From assembly GCA_966128725.1 (NCBI GenBank), contig CBHYLN010000216.1:1-6447 (forward strand): a stretch of 6,447 nucleotides of DNA. Direction: 5' to 3'. Source of the DNA: JAFDZV01 sp966128725 (GTDB lineage: Bacteria; Bacteroidota; Ignavibacteria; OLB7). The notes under the pieces are model-generated. The model saw only the letters and a list, made by a program, of their open reading frames with translations, was not told where the DNA came from and did not search any database. Every line of letters starts with the position of its first letter. Within the stretch, counting starts at the first letter, position 1. A program made the position numbers and the translations under genes. Below, in pieces: positions 1 through 5,913 of this stretch.

Positions 1-803
1 TTGTAGTCGATCGCGGCGTTGCGTGCGATCGACATGGCAAGCGCGGTCTTGCCCATCGAGGGGCGCGCCGCCAGGATCACAAGGTCCGATTTCTGAAAGC
101 CGCCGGTGAGGGCGTCGAGCGTGATCAACCCGGAAGGCACACCCAGAATCATGTTGCCTTCCTTGCGCCGCGCGTGGATCGATTCCAGCATCTCAACCGT
201 CTCGATGGCCAGCCGTTTGATGGGCTGGTACGTCCGTCCGTTGCGGCTCTCGGCGATCTCGAAGATCATCTGCTCGGCGTGGTCAACCTCCTCGAATGCA
301 TCGGAGGTTTCGTTGTAGCAGTTGCCCACAATCTCCGTTGCGGCGTGGATCAGGCGTCGCTTCAGTGCCTTCTCGAACACGATGCGGGCATGATGCTCAA
401 CATTCGCGGCCGTTGGCGTGCGCATGTTGAGTTCCGAGAGATAGTGTGAGCCGCCCACATCGGCCAGCTTGTCGATCCGGCGGAGTTCGTCGTTAAGCGT
501 GATGATATCGATCGGCTGGTTGCGCTCGGCCAGCGCAAGCATCGCGCCATAGATGATGCGATGCGCCTCACGATAGAACGAATCGGCCTGCAGGATCTGT
601 ATGACCTTGTTGGCGGCTTCCTTCTCCAGCATCATCGCACCCAGCACCGCCATCTCGGCATCGTTGGAATGCGGGGGCACGCGATCCTGCGATTGAGCAC
701 CGAGATGCACAATCTTCTTTCCGTTGCCGCGCCGGTTGTTCGACGAACGGTCGAACTCGTGTTCCGGGAGGCCCTCGTTCAGAATGCCGCCGCCTGCAAT
801 CAC
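1..803 (-). CDS. dnaB: Replicative DNA helicase DnaB, N-terminal half (3' end outside window)
   Basis: This is the hexameric 5'-3' helicase that opens the replication fork and recruits primase. Only about 267 residues are inside the window, against roughly 450-500 for the family. Residues 1-40 are a Gly/Asn/Arg-rich leader. The N-terminal domain then begins with VPPHSNDAEMAVLGAMM and continues through FYREAHRIIYGAM, IDIITLNDELR and VGGSHYLSEL, all typical of DnaB. The RecA-like domain begins near GVPSGLITLDALTGGF and reaches the Walker A loop ARPSMGKT (residues 246-253) just before the edge. The start is a GTG at 801-803. An in-frame TAA lies 39 bp upstream, and a GAGG is 9 bp upstream of the GTG. 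Internal ATGs would delete conserved N-terminal-domain residues. The frame is intact throughout. It is divergent from the lipoprotein gene at 1371. Identity is essentially certain; the exact start is slightly less so. Confidence 0.97.
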   Translation of the reverse strand, partial: MIAGGGILNEGLPEHEFDRSSNNRRGNGKKIVHLGAQSQDRVPPHSNDAEMAVLGAMMLEKEAANKVIQILQADSFYREAHRIIYGAMLALAERNQPIDIITLNDELRRIDKLADVGGSHYLSELNMRTPTAANVEHHARIVFEKALKRRLIHAATEIVGNCYNETSDAFEEVDHAEQMIFEIAESRNGRTYQPIKRLAIETVEMLESIHARRKEGNMILGVPSGLITLDALTGGFQKSDLVILAARPSMGKTALAMSIARNAAIDY

Positions 804-865
804 CGTTCTTGCCTCGTGTTTGGGTTATCCGGGCGGCCAGGCCGGCGCGGATTGGGGAATGGGGA

Positions 866-896
866 ACGATCCCGTACGCCGTTACGGCGTGATCGT
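866..896 (-). terminator. Hairpin overlapping the end of a doubtful short frame, possible terminator
   Basis: Read on the plus strand, ACGATC (866-871) and ACGCCG (876-881) pair with CGGCGT (885-890) and GATCGT (891-896). The left arm carries a 4-nt bulge and the apex is TTA. That gives 12 paired positions. On the minus strand the apical TAA is the stop codon of the short frame 882-980. There is no good T-tract after it (TCCCC), so terminator function is uncertain. It lies in the region that the dnaB transcript leader may cross. Confidence 0.3.
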
Positions 897-1096
897 CTGA
901 ACACCGTATTGCCAGCGTTCCGATGGGCTTCTCTTGAAGAAATCCCACCAGATCGGGCGACCTGGGCCAACGCCCGTCACGGTGATCTTCTGCTATCGGG
1001 GCGACAATGTTACGGCGTTTTCGCCCACTGAATCAGCAATTCTTTCCAGAAGTTTTCCCACTGGTTGTCCCCTTGCAAAGCCTAGGTGTCCACCAT

Positions 1097-1127
1097 TTAT
1101 CCACAGAGTTCTCCACCGTGTGGATAA
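1097..1127. promoter_or_regulatory. Pair of consensus DnaA boxes in opposite orientation
   Basis: TTATCCACA at 1097-1105 and its exact reverse complement TGTGGATAA at 1119-1127 are both perfect matches to the strong DnaA-box 9-mer, separated by 13 bp. Between them TTCTCCACC (1109-1117) is a two-mismatch variant. Two further two-mismatch matches occur at 1217-1225 (reverse) and 1243-1251 (forward). DnaA-ATP binds such boxes at replication origins and at DnaA-regulated promoters. The pair lies in the divergent spacer about 300 bp upstream of the dnaB start. It could be part of an origin, a DnaA-controlled promoter for dnaB, or a DnaA titration site; the sequence alone does not decide. Confidence 0.7.
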
Positions 1128-1315
1128 GTATCATTTCGAGGACTTGCGTGTAACTTAGCCCTGATGTTCCTGAGAACAAAGCGATTCACGGATGCGAGTT
1201 CGAGCGATCCTTAAGGTGTGGTCAAATCCGTGTCATCGGTTGATTTCCACATCGAAAAACGTCAGTACCGAGGGGCCAATCGGCCCGCGATTGTCGCTCG
1301 GATCGGCGCGCCGAA

Positions 1316-1358
1316 CCGGGCATCAAGATGTACTGATACCCGAATGCCCGGATGTACT
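1316..1358 (+). repeat. Hairpin plus direct repeat in the leader of the lipoprotein gene
   Basis: CCGGGCAT (1316-1323) pairs perfectly with ATGCCCGG (1344-1351) across a 20-nt loop. A direct repeat GATGTACT occurs at 1327-1334 inside the loop and again at 1351-1358 directly after the stem, 24 bp apart. The element ends 12 bp before the ATG at 1371, where a leader structure or a protein binding to both repeats could affect expression. Function is inferred only from position. Confidence 0.4.
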
Positions 1359-1370
1359 ATTTTGAACACC

Positions 1371-2108
1371 ATGATGAGAGCATTGACATTCAGCGTTGCT
1401 GTTGTAGCACTGGTGCTGCTGTTTCAGGCGTGCACCACCGATCCGGTTGGGCCGGTTGGGCCGCTTCCGATACCGTTTAACCTGACCGTTCCTCCCAATC
1501 GTCCTGTTGGCCAGTACTACGCCATGAGCGGCGTGACCACCAACACCGTGCTCATCCGCGTTGGCGACAGCCTTCAGGAGAGCGAGGTTCCGAGCTTCTA
1601 CGCGCAGTTCGATCGTGGTGATGCCGTACCGCAACCAACGTCCGTAAAGCTGAACGGCAATCCGCTGGAGCGCAATCTGGGCTCCGACACACTTCGCCTT
1701 TCCACCGCACCGTTGGGCAATGTCTTCGGCGACAATACCTGGACCGTTGGCGACGCCGCCGGCGATACCAGTTTCACGATGGCAACGGTTGATATCGTCG
1801 ATTCGGTTGAGCCCTTCCGACTGAAGAAAACCTTCCGGAGCGATACCAATCTGGTGATCTCCTGGAAGCTGCCTCGGTTCGGCTCCAGCGGGATGTACAT
1901 CATCTGGCGTTCGCCGCAGGCGGTGCTGGTGCGTGCGGTTACCGATTTCATCGGCCGCGAAACCCTTACCGCCGATGATCTTATCCGCCTTCGTGGCGAT
2001 GGAACGGTGACGCTGCTGCGGTACGTGAACGCGCAGAAAAGTTTTCGTGGCAATGTGCTGGTTGCCACACGCGTGGCGCAACGCACCTATAACGTGACCG
2101 TGCAATAG
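1371..2108 (+). CDS. Predicted lipoprotein, function unknown
   Basis: The product is about 245 residues. From the ATG at 1371 (or the adjacent ATG at 1374) it begins MMRALTFSVAVVALVLLF followed by QAC, a short hydrophobic signal peptide with a relaxed lipobox and Cys21 as the likely lipidation site. The mature part starts with a Pro/Gly-rich linker (TTDPVGPVGPLPIP) and continues as a Thr/Val-rich, probably beta-rich domain without cysteines. Residues near the middle (VKLNGNPLERNLGSDTLRLS) and the segment LVISWKLPRFGSSGMYIIWR suggest an immunoglobulin-like sandwich, but I do not recognise a family. The open frame extends back to a GTG at 1218, but that would place the signal peptide after 50 unlikely residues. 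No strong Shine-Dalgarno is visible. The outer-membrane protein gene follows after 60 bp and is probably cotranscribed. It likely resides in the outer membrane facing the periplasm or the surface. Confidence 0.82.
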   Translation: MMRALTFSVAVVALVLLFQACTTDPVGPVGPLPIPFNLTVPPNRPVGQYYAMSGVTTNTVLIRVGDSLQESEVPSFYAQFDRGDAVPQPTSVKLNGNPLERNLGSDTLRLSTAPLGNVFGDNTWTVGDAAGDTSFTMATVDIVDSVEPFRLKKTFRSDTNLVISWKLPRFGSSGMYIIWRSPQAVLVRAVTDFIGRETLTADDLIRLRGDGTVTLLRYVNAQKSFRGNVLVATRVAQRTYNVTVQ

Positions 2109-2168
2109 ATGCCGGGCATCGGCCGGTGAACGATGAGGTCGCCGGCGTTTTGGAGCGATGGGGAAATC

Positions 2169-3065
2169 ATGATGGGTACGCGCGTTCTCACCGCCGCCGT
2201 TTTGTTCTGTGTGTCCGTTGCAACCGGATGGGCAGGCGGCGGAGCATGGACTCGTGTGCCCGATGGATACTACGTGAAGATCGGCCTGACGTCGCTCACG
2301 GCCGAACGCCAGTATCGGTTTGATGGGCGGTTGCAACGCCTGTTCCCGGATACATCCGCGTTTCGCGACGGCGAATACGGCGCCACCGACATCAGTTTCT
2401 ACGGCGAGCTGGGCATGACCAAATGGCTTACCGGCACGGTCGCCACCCAGTACAAGGTGGCGGTGCGCAAGGCGCGGTATCTGCCAACCGGGCGTGACTC
2501 CACGGCCTCGGCCAGCGGATTGGGCGATGTCTGGGTTGGCGCGCGCATGAAGGTGATTCCCGGGACGGGGCCGTATGCCGGCGCCATTACCGTAAGCGTG
2601 AAGCTCCCCACGGGATCACCGCTGCAGGATATTCCACTTGGTACCGGTGTGGTGGATTACGAGATAGCGGCGGCCGGTGGGCTCAGCTTCCCGGTTCCGC
2701 TGTTGCAGGGCCAGTACGGCTATGCGCAGGCCACCGGGGCATACAGGCTGCGCAACGGAACGCAGGCTAACGAGTTCAATTACGGCGCCGAGGTTGGCGT
2801 TGGTCTCAGCGAGGAGTTCATGCTGCAGGCCACGTACGACGGCGCGATGTCGTTGGCGGATTTTGATGCCGTTGCTCCACGGCAGGATGACCCCGCAGTG
2901 GTTGCCCCGTTTCAATACGATCAATCGTTTGCGCGTTGGAGCGCGGGGTTCATCTACAAGCTGAACGAAACCCTGAACCTGACCGGCGGGTACGTATCAA
3001 GCGTCGGGGGGATCAACTCGCTCGACCTGTCGGGCGTTATGTTCGGCGTGGCCTGGAGCCGCTAG
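2169..3065 (+). CDS. Predicted outer-membrane beta-barrel protein, MetA/phenol-pathway transporter-like
   Basis: The product is about 298 residues. It begins MMGTRVLTAAVLFCVSVATG followed by WAGGGAW, a cleavable Sec signal peptide with likely cleavage near residues 20-24. The body alternates short amphipathic strands and turns rich in Gly, Tyr and Phe. It carries the pattern SGLGDVWVGARMKV, then ITVSVKLPTGSP, then LGTGVVDYEIAAAGG. This is the signature of the barrel family annotated as MetA-pathway of phenol degradation or transporter (as in PF13557-type proteins). The last strand is GVMFGVAWSR, with Trp near the C-terminus. The substrate cannot be inferred: the family name reflects one early member and most relatives lie outside phenol pathways. 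The start at 2169 is supported by GGGGA 5 bp upstream (2159-2163). The frame is open back to 2133, but that would put 12 residues ahead of the signal peptide. The lipoprotein upstream may be a partner. Confidence 0.83.
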   Translation: MMGTRVLTAAVLFCVSVATGWAGGGAWTRVPDGYYVKIGLTSLTAERQYRFDGRLQRLFPDTSAFRDGEYGATDISFYGELGMTKWLTGTVATQYKVAVRKARYLPTGRDSTASASGLGDVWVGARMKVIPGTGPYAGAITVSVKLPTGSPLQDIPLGTGVVDYEIAAAGGLSFPVPLLQGQYGYAQATGAYRLRNGTQANEFNYGAEVGVGLSEEFMLQATYDGAMSLADFDAVAPRQDDPAVVAPFQYDQSFARWSAGFIYKLNETLNLTGGYVSSVGGINSLDLSGVMFGVAWSR

Positions 3066-3086
3066 CCCGCGGCACGCCCTCGGGCT
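3064..3086. terminator. Hairpin between convergent genes, possible bidirectional terminator
   Basis: AGCCCG (3064-3069) and CGGGCT (3081-3086) form a perfect 6-bp stem with an 11-nt loop. The stem reaches into the stop codons of both convergent genes. It lies in the 20-bp gap where two opposing transcription units meet, the expected place for a shared terminator. There is no T-run on either side, so this would be a weak or factor-assisted terminator. Confidence 0.35.
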
Positions 3087-3700
3087 TACAACGAATCGGA
3101 CTCATCCTCGGCATCGCTTCCCATGTCGGCGTCGTGATCGCCCCCGAACGGCGACGTGGCGAGCTTCCATACGCCGCCCGAACGGACAACTCGCACGGTC
3201 TCCTCGTCGATCTGGCCGGAATCGCCCAGCGGGACATCGATGTCGGCCGTGACGCCGCTTCCGCTGTTTTCGATCCGCACAACGTCGGCGTCCGAGTAAT
3301 CGCTGACATCCCCACCCGGGGCGTCCACCATCCACAGCTTGCCGCCAATCTCGCGCACTCCGAAATCGCGTAGCACCGAATCGACCGCCGCATCGGTGAA
3401 CAGACGCGAGAGCGCAGCCCGCAGATCCTTCAGCGAGGCGGCCTTGGCGCGATCGATGCTCACAAGATGTTCGGTTCCCACCGTTCTGCGTTCGCTTCCC
3501 TTCATGTCCAGGATACCCCAATACAGGGTATGCGCGTTGTCGAGAAGCCGAACCAATGCGTCCTCATCCAGCGAAACGGAATCCGGCATTTGCTCGACGC
3601 TTCCGCCGGAATGTTTGTCGCGGCAACCGCCAATGGCGATGATGCTCGCGGCGACAACGATGGCGAGACAGGTTGAACGGGCCGTCATGAAGCGGTTCAT
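3086..3700 (-). CDS. Predicted lipoprotein with acidic tail, function unknown
   Basis: The product is 204 residues. A charged start (MNRFMTARS) leads into the hydrophobic stretch LAIVVAASIIAI and the lipobox IGGC, with Cys26 as the lipidation site. A Ser/Gly/Asp linker follows, then a predicted helical stretch (DEDALVRLLDNAHTLYWGIL, and SLKDLRAALSRLFTDAAVDS). After that comes a beta-rich half that includes KLWMVDAPGGDV and ends in the strand GGVWKLAT. The last 18 residues are strongly acidic (DHDADMGSDAEDESDS) and probably disordered. The helix-then-sheet order ending in a V-W-K-L strand recalls small secreted NTF2-like or IseA-like domains, but I do not claim membership. The start could also be the second ATG at 3686-3688, which leaves the signal peptide intact. 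It lies 62 bp downstream of the DUF445 gene on the same strand, so cotranscription is possible. Confidence 0.82.
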   Translation of the reverse strand: MNRFMTARSTCLAIVVAASIIAIGGCRDKHSGGSVEQMPDSVSLDEDALVRLLDNAHTLYWGILDMKGSERRTVGTEHLVSIDRAKAASLKDLRAALSRLFTDAAVDSVLRDFGVREIGGKLWMVDAPGGDVSDYSDADVVRIENSGSGVTADIDVPLGDSGQIDEETVRVVRSGGVWKLATSPFGGDHDADMGSDAEDESDSL

Positions 3701-3762
3701 AGGTTCATCAACGATACATGGAATCCGATTGCACGCACGGCGCGGAGCGTTGCCCGTGGTTG

Positions 3763-5037
3763 CTAGCGGAGTATGTGGATCAACAGCCCAACAACGCCGC
3801 CGATAAGCGTGCCGTTGAGCCGAATGTATTGGAGATCGGGGCCAAGATTCAGTTCCAGTTCGCGCGAGAGCTGGTCAGCGTCCCAGGCGTCCACCACGCG
3901 CTGGATCAGCGCGCTGATTGCATGGTGATTGCGCGAGATCAGGGCGATGGCGCCTTCGCGCAACTTGCTGTCGATCGTCGTGCGCAGCTCGGGATCCCTG
4001 GCAAGGCGATCGTGAAAGGCCTCCACGGCGTGCTCGGTATATCCGGCCAGTGCGGAGTTGGGGTCGGCGCATTCGGCAAGGATGCGCTCCTTGGTCTGCT
4101 GCCACATCTCGCCAATCGCCCTGCGTACTTCGGGATGTGCCGCCGCTTCATCCTTCCAGGTGTTGATGCGTTCGGCCCACTCGGGATCGTTCTTCAAGTG
4201 GTCGGCCCACTGGCGCACACGCGTATCCAGATCGGCGCGCAGCGGGTGTGATGGGTCCGCCGCGGCTTCGCGAAGAACCTCGATCACCGCGTTCAGGGTC
4301 TGCTCGGTTGCATGGTTAACAACAGCGTTCGGTACCAGGCGGCTTCCCCAACGCAGCGTGCGTTGCAACGAGCGCTCGATGAACTCCTGAATCGTATCCC
4401 GACGCGAGGGAACCCAATCGGCAACCTGCCGAAGCGTGTGATCGATAAGCTCCTGGTGCCGGTTGCTTTCGGTGACAAGATCGATCCCCCGGCCAAGCAG
4501 CCCTGCAACGTTCAGCTCTGCCAGTTTTTTCGTGGCCATGTCGGCCAGCGTGTGCTCGATGAACTCGTCGTCCAAGGCGCGCACTACCGAGGCGATTCCC
4601 TCGCGAATCCATCCGGCCGCGCGCCGCCGGTTCTCCTGGCCGGCAAGGAAGTCCAACGCCGCATCCGATACGGAAAACCGACCGATCTCCCTGGAGAGAT
4701 TCTCCACCGAAAGAAGCCGCGTTTCCACGAAGCCGCCCAGATTGCGTCCTATCTCGTTCTTTTTTCGAGGGATGATTGCCGTATGCCAGATGGGGAGACC
4801 CAGAGGGTGGCGGAACAGCGCCACCACGGCGAACCAATCGGCCAGAGCGCCAACCATCGAGGCTTCGGCGAACGCGTTAACGTGATCCCAGCGGATTACC
4901 CAGAACAGCGTCCGTGTGCCAAACCCCTCGCTCAGCGCGAACAGCGCTGCCATCAGCAGGAATGCCCCGGTCGCCACAATTTTCATGCGGCGCAAGCGGC
5001 GGCGTTTCTCGTCGGCGTTCGGTGTAATCGAGAGCAT
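3763..5037 (-). CDS. DUF445 family membrane protein (YjiN-like)
   Basis: The product is about 424 residues, close to the usual length of YjiN-type DUF445 proteins. After a basic N-terminus (EKRRRLRRMK) there is one transmembrane segment at about residues 20-36. The family hallmark MVGALADWFAVVALFRHPLG (61-80) is followed by LPIWHTAIIPRKKNEIG. A long helical, charged region (about 110-395) follows, probably extending into the periplasm or cytoplasm as coiled or helical bundles. The C-terminus carries the second conserved membrane segment IRLNGTLIGGVVGLLIHIL. The biochemical role of the family is not established. I chose the ATG at 5037 because it gives the usual short tail before the RRMK motif. 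The frame stays open to a GTG at 5085, and an ATG at 4986 is also possible. No clear Shine-Dalgarno supports any of them. The next gene in the same direction is the lipoprotein ending at 3086. Confidence 0.94.
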   Translation of the reverse strand: MLSITPNADEKRRRLRRMKIVATGAFLLMAALFALSEGFGTRTLFWVIRWDHVNAFAEASMVGALADWFAVVALFRHPLGLPIWHTAIIPRKKNEIGRNLGGFVETRLLSVENLSREIGRFSVSDAALDFLAGQENRRRAAGWIREGIASVVRALDDEFIEHTLADMATKKLAELNVAGLLGRGIDLVTESNRHQELIDHTLRQVADWVPSRRDTIQEFIERSLQRTLRWGSRLVPNAVVNHATEQTLNAVIEVLREAAADPSHPLRADLDTRVRQWADHLKNDPEWAERINTWKDEAAAHPEVRRAIGEMWQQTKERILAECADPNSALAGYTEHAVEAFHDRLARDPELRTTIDSKLREGAIALISRNHHAISALIQRVVDAWDADQLSRELELNLGPDLQYIRLNGTLIGGVVGLLIHILR

Positions 5038-5120
5038 TATCCAACAATACAACATCGCGGCCGGAGAGCCATTGATCGCCAACACGGGCGGTCACATTGA
5101 GCATGGCGTCTCAGCAGATG

Positions 5121-5135
5121 TGTATATGACGTACA
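5121..5135. promoter_or_regulatory. Imperfect palindrome upstream of the DUF445 gene
   Basis: TGTATATGACGTACA is a 15-bp dyad whose 7-nt arms match at five positions (TGTATAT against TGTACGT read on the other strand). It lies 84 bp upstream of the chosen DUF445 start in an otherwise gene-free spacer. Size and symmetry suit a dimeric repressor, but a chance match this short is quite possible. Confidence 0.25.
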
Positions 5136-5194
5136 TGCCTCGATGTTTCGGTTGTTACGTGGTGTGGCAGTGAGAATACGCAGTGTGTGTATTG

Positions 5195-5232
5195 CCCAAC
5201 CGCACCGTGGTTGGTGCCCGTGGTGCGTTGGG
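5195..5232. repeat. Inverted repeat in the nusB-DUF445 spacer
   Basis: CCCAAC (5195-5200) and GCACC (5202-5206) pair with GGTGC (5222-5226) and GTTGGG (5227-5232). A single bulged C sits at 5201 and the loop is 15 nt, giving 11 paired bases. It sits in a G/T-rich (plus strand) low-complexity stretch, about 5183-5280, made of loosely repeated GTTG and CTGGCG units. On the minus strand it would be transcribed after nusB and before DUF445, so it could act as a weak terminator or leader structure. No T-tract follows. Confidence 0.35.
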
Positions 5233-5287
5233 TGATGTTGCTCTGGCGGTTGCCCTGGCGCCGTTGGTGCTGCCGCTGTTGCATCGC

Positions 5288-5305
5288 GGCCGGTGCCTGC
5301 CGGCC
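5288..5305 (-). terminator. GC hairpin directly after nusB, possible terminator
   Basis: GGCCGG (5288-5293) and CCGGCC (5300-5305) form a perfect 6-bp all-GC stem with a 6-nt loop. It begins 7 bp past the nusB stop codon on the minus strand. No T-run follows, so intrinsic termination is uncertain, although the placement right after the gene fits. Confidence 0.4.
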
Positions 5306-5312
5306 CACGGCG

Positions 5313-5822
5313 TCATTCGCCGATCAGGCCACGTCCGGTTTTGTCGAGCTTGCCCTCGCCCTTCAGTTTCGCCAGCGCCGCGTCGAGCACGCCGTTCAGG
5401 AACAGGCCGCTCTTATCGGTGGAATATCGTTTGGCGATCTCGATTGCCTCGTTGATCGTCACCTTGGTGGGAATCTCGGGGAAGTAGAGCATTTCGGTTA
5501 TGCCGATGCGCAGCAAAACCTTGTCGATGGGGGCAATGCGCTGGAAATCCCAGTTCTCTGCAAGCGATCGAATGATGGCGTCGCACTCGTTGCTGTGGTT
5601 GTACACGCGAAGCATAAGCTTCTGCGCGAACTCGAGCAGCTCGGAGCTGCTGTGGAACTCAGGGTAGACCAATCGCGATGCGAGGTAGTCGATTGACTCG
5701 CCGCCAACACTGTGCCCAATCTCGTACGCGTATAACGCCTGCATGGTGCGTTCGCGAACAAGCCTGCGGTTCAGCACCGGGCGTTCCAGCTCTTCGTCGT
5801 CGAAGGTGTGATGTGAGCTCAT
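5313..5822 (-). CDS. nusB: Transcription antitermination factor NusB
   Basis: NusB binds boxA RNA with ribosomal protein S10 in the antitermination complex acting on rRNA operons. The product is 169 residues. After a short acidic lead (MSSHHTFDDEELERP) the first conserved block is NRRLVRERTMQALYAYE. The C-terminal half has RIAPIDKVLLRIGITEMLYF, then PEIPTKVTINEAIEIAKRYS, then GLFLNGVLDAALAKL. These blocks are characteristic of the all-helical NusB fold. The ATG at 5820-5822 gives a normal family length. The frame is open back to 5942, but those 40 extra residues are not NusB-like and would run into an 81-bp dyad upstream. The internal ATG at 5744 would remove the first conserved helix. No strong Shine-Dalgarno is seen. 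It lies 211 bp downstream of the DUF218 gene with a hairpin in between, so it probably has its own promoter. Confidence 0.97.
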   Translation of the reverse strand: MSSHHTFDDEELERPVLNRRLVRERTMQALYAYEIGHSVGGESIDYLASRLVYPEFHSSSELLEFAQKLMLRVYNHSNECDAIIRSLAENWDFQRIAPIDKVLLRIGITEMLYFPEIPTKVTINEAIEIAKRYSTDKSGLFLNGVLDAALAKLKGEGKLDKTGRGLIGE

Positions 5823-5913
5823 ACGGATGCCGCGCGATTGCGCCGAATGCCACGGACTTCTGCCACGGCAAGGGCGATGGTTGCAAAAGAACGTTGAATC
5901 GTTCGGATGAAAG

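Larger units (their letters stand above)
804..1370. other. Divergent spacer between dnaB and a lipoprotein gene
   Basis: This 567-bp stretch separates two divergent genes and contains no confident protein-coding gene. It holds two opposed perfect DnaA boxes (1097-1105 and 1119-1127), a hairpin at 866-896, a GC hairpin GGGCC-AATC-GGCCC (1273-1286), a 12-bp perfect palindrome TCGGCGCGCCGA (1303-1314), and a hairpin with a direct repeat at 1316-1358. The part from about 1010 to 1260 is visibly poorer in GC than the flanking genes. Two short minus-strand frames (1010-1078 and 882-980) have plausible amino-acid composition but are too short to call. Longer plus-strand frames here lack a coherent protein pattern. 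The 1218 GTG start that would extend the downstream lipoprotein would bury its signal peptide 50 residues in, so I rejected it. Confidence 0.7.

Noticed and set aside
568..948. Minus-strand frame of 126 codons overlapping the dnaB start
   Set aside because: It overlaps dnaB in a different frame over much of its length, is rich in Arg and Gly as expected of an off-frame GC-rich shadow, and shows no family pattern.
1353..1366. Bacteroidota-type -7 promoter element (TAnnTTTG) at TACTATTTTG
   Set aside because: The spacing does not fit the consensus, and it would leave almost no leader before the ATG at 1371.
1218..1370. N-terminal extension of the lipoprotein from a GTG at 1218
   Set aside because: The signal peptide would start at residue 52. 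The extension has no recognisable pattern, and the ATG at 1371 gives a standard lipoprotein.
1323..2336. Long minus-strand frame of 337 codons
   Set aside because: It lies opposite the lipoprotein and barrel genes, is full of His, Arg and Gln as expected of an antisense shadow, and has no signal peptide or family motif.
4312..5100. Plus-strand frame of 262 codons opposite the DUF445 gene
   Set aside because: The DUF445 gene on the other strand has unmistakable family motifs over its whole length, so this frame is its antisense shadow.
5631..5653. Inverted repeat around CAGCAGCTCGGAGCTGCTG
   Set aside because: It falls inside nusB where it encodes the Ser-Ser-Ser-Glu-Leu-Leu-Glu stretch; codon repetition explains the symmetry.
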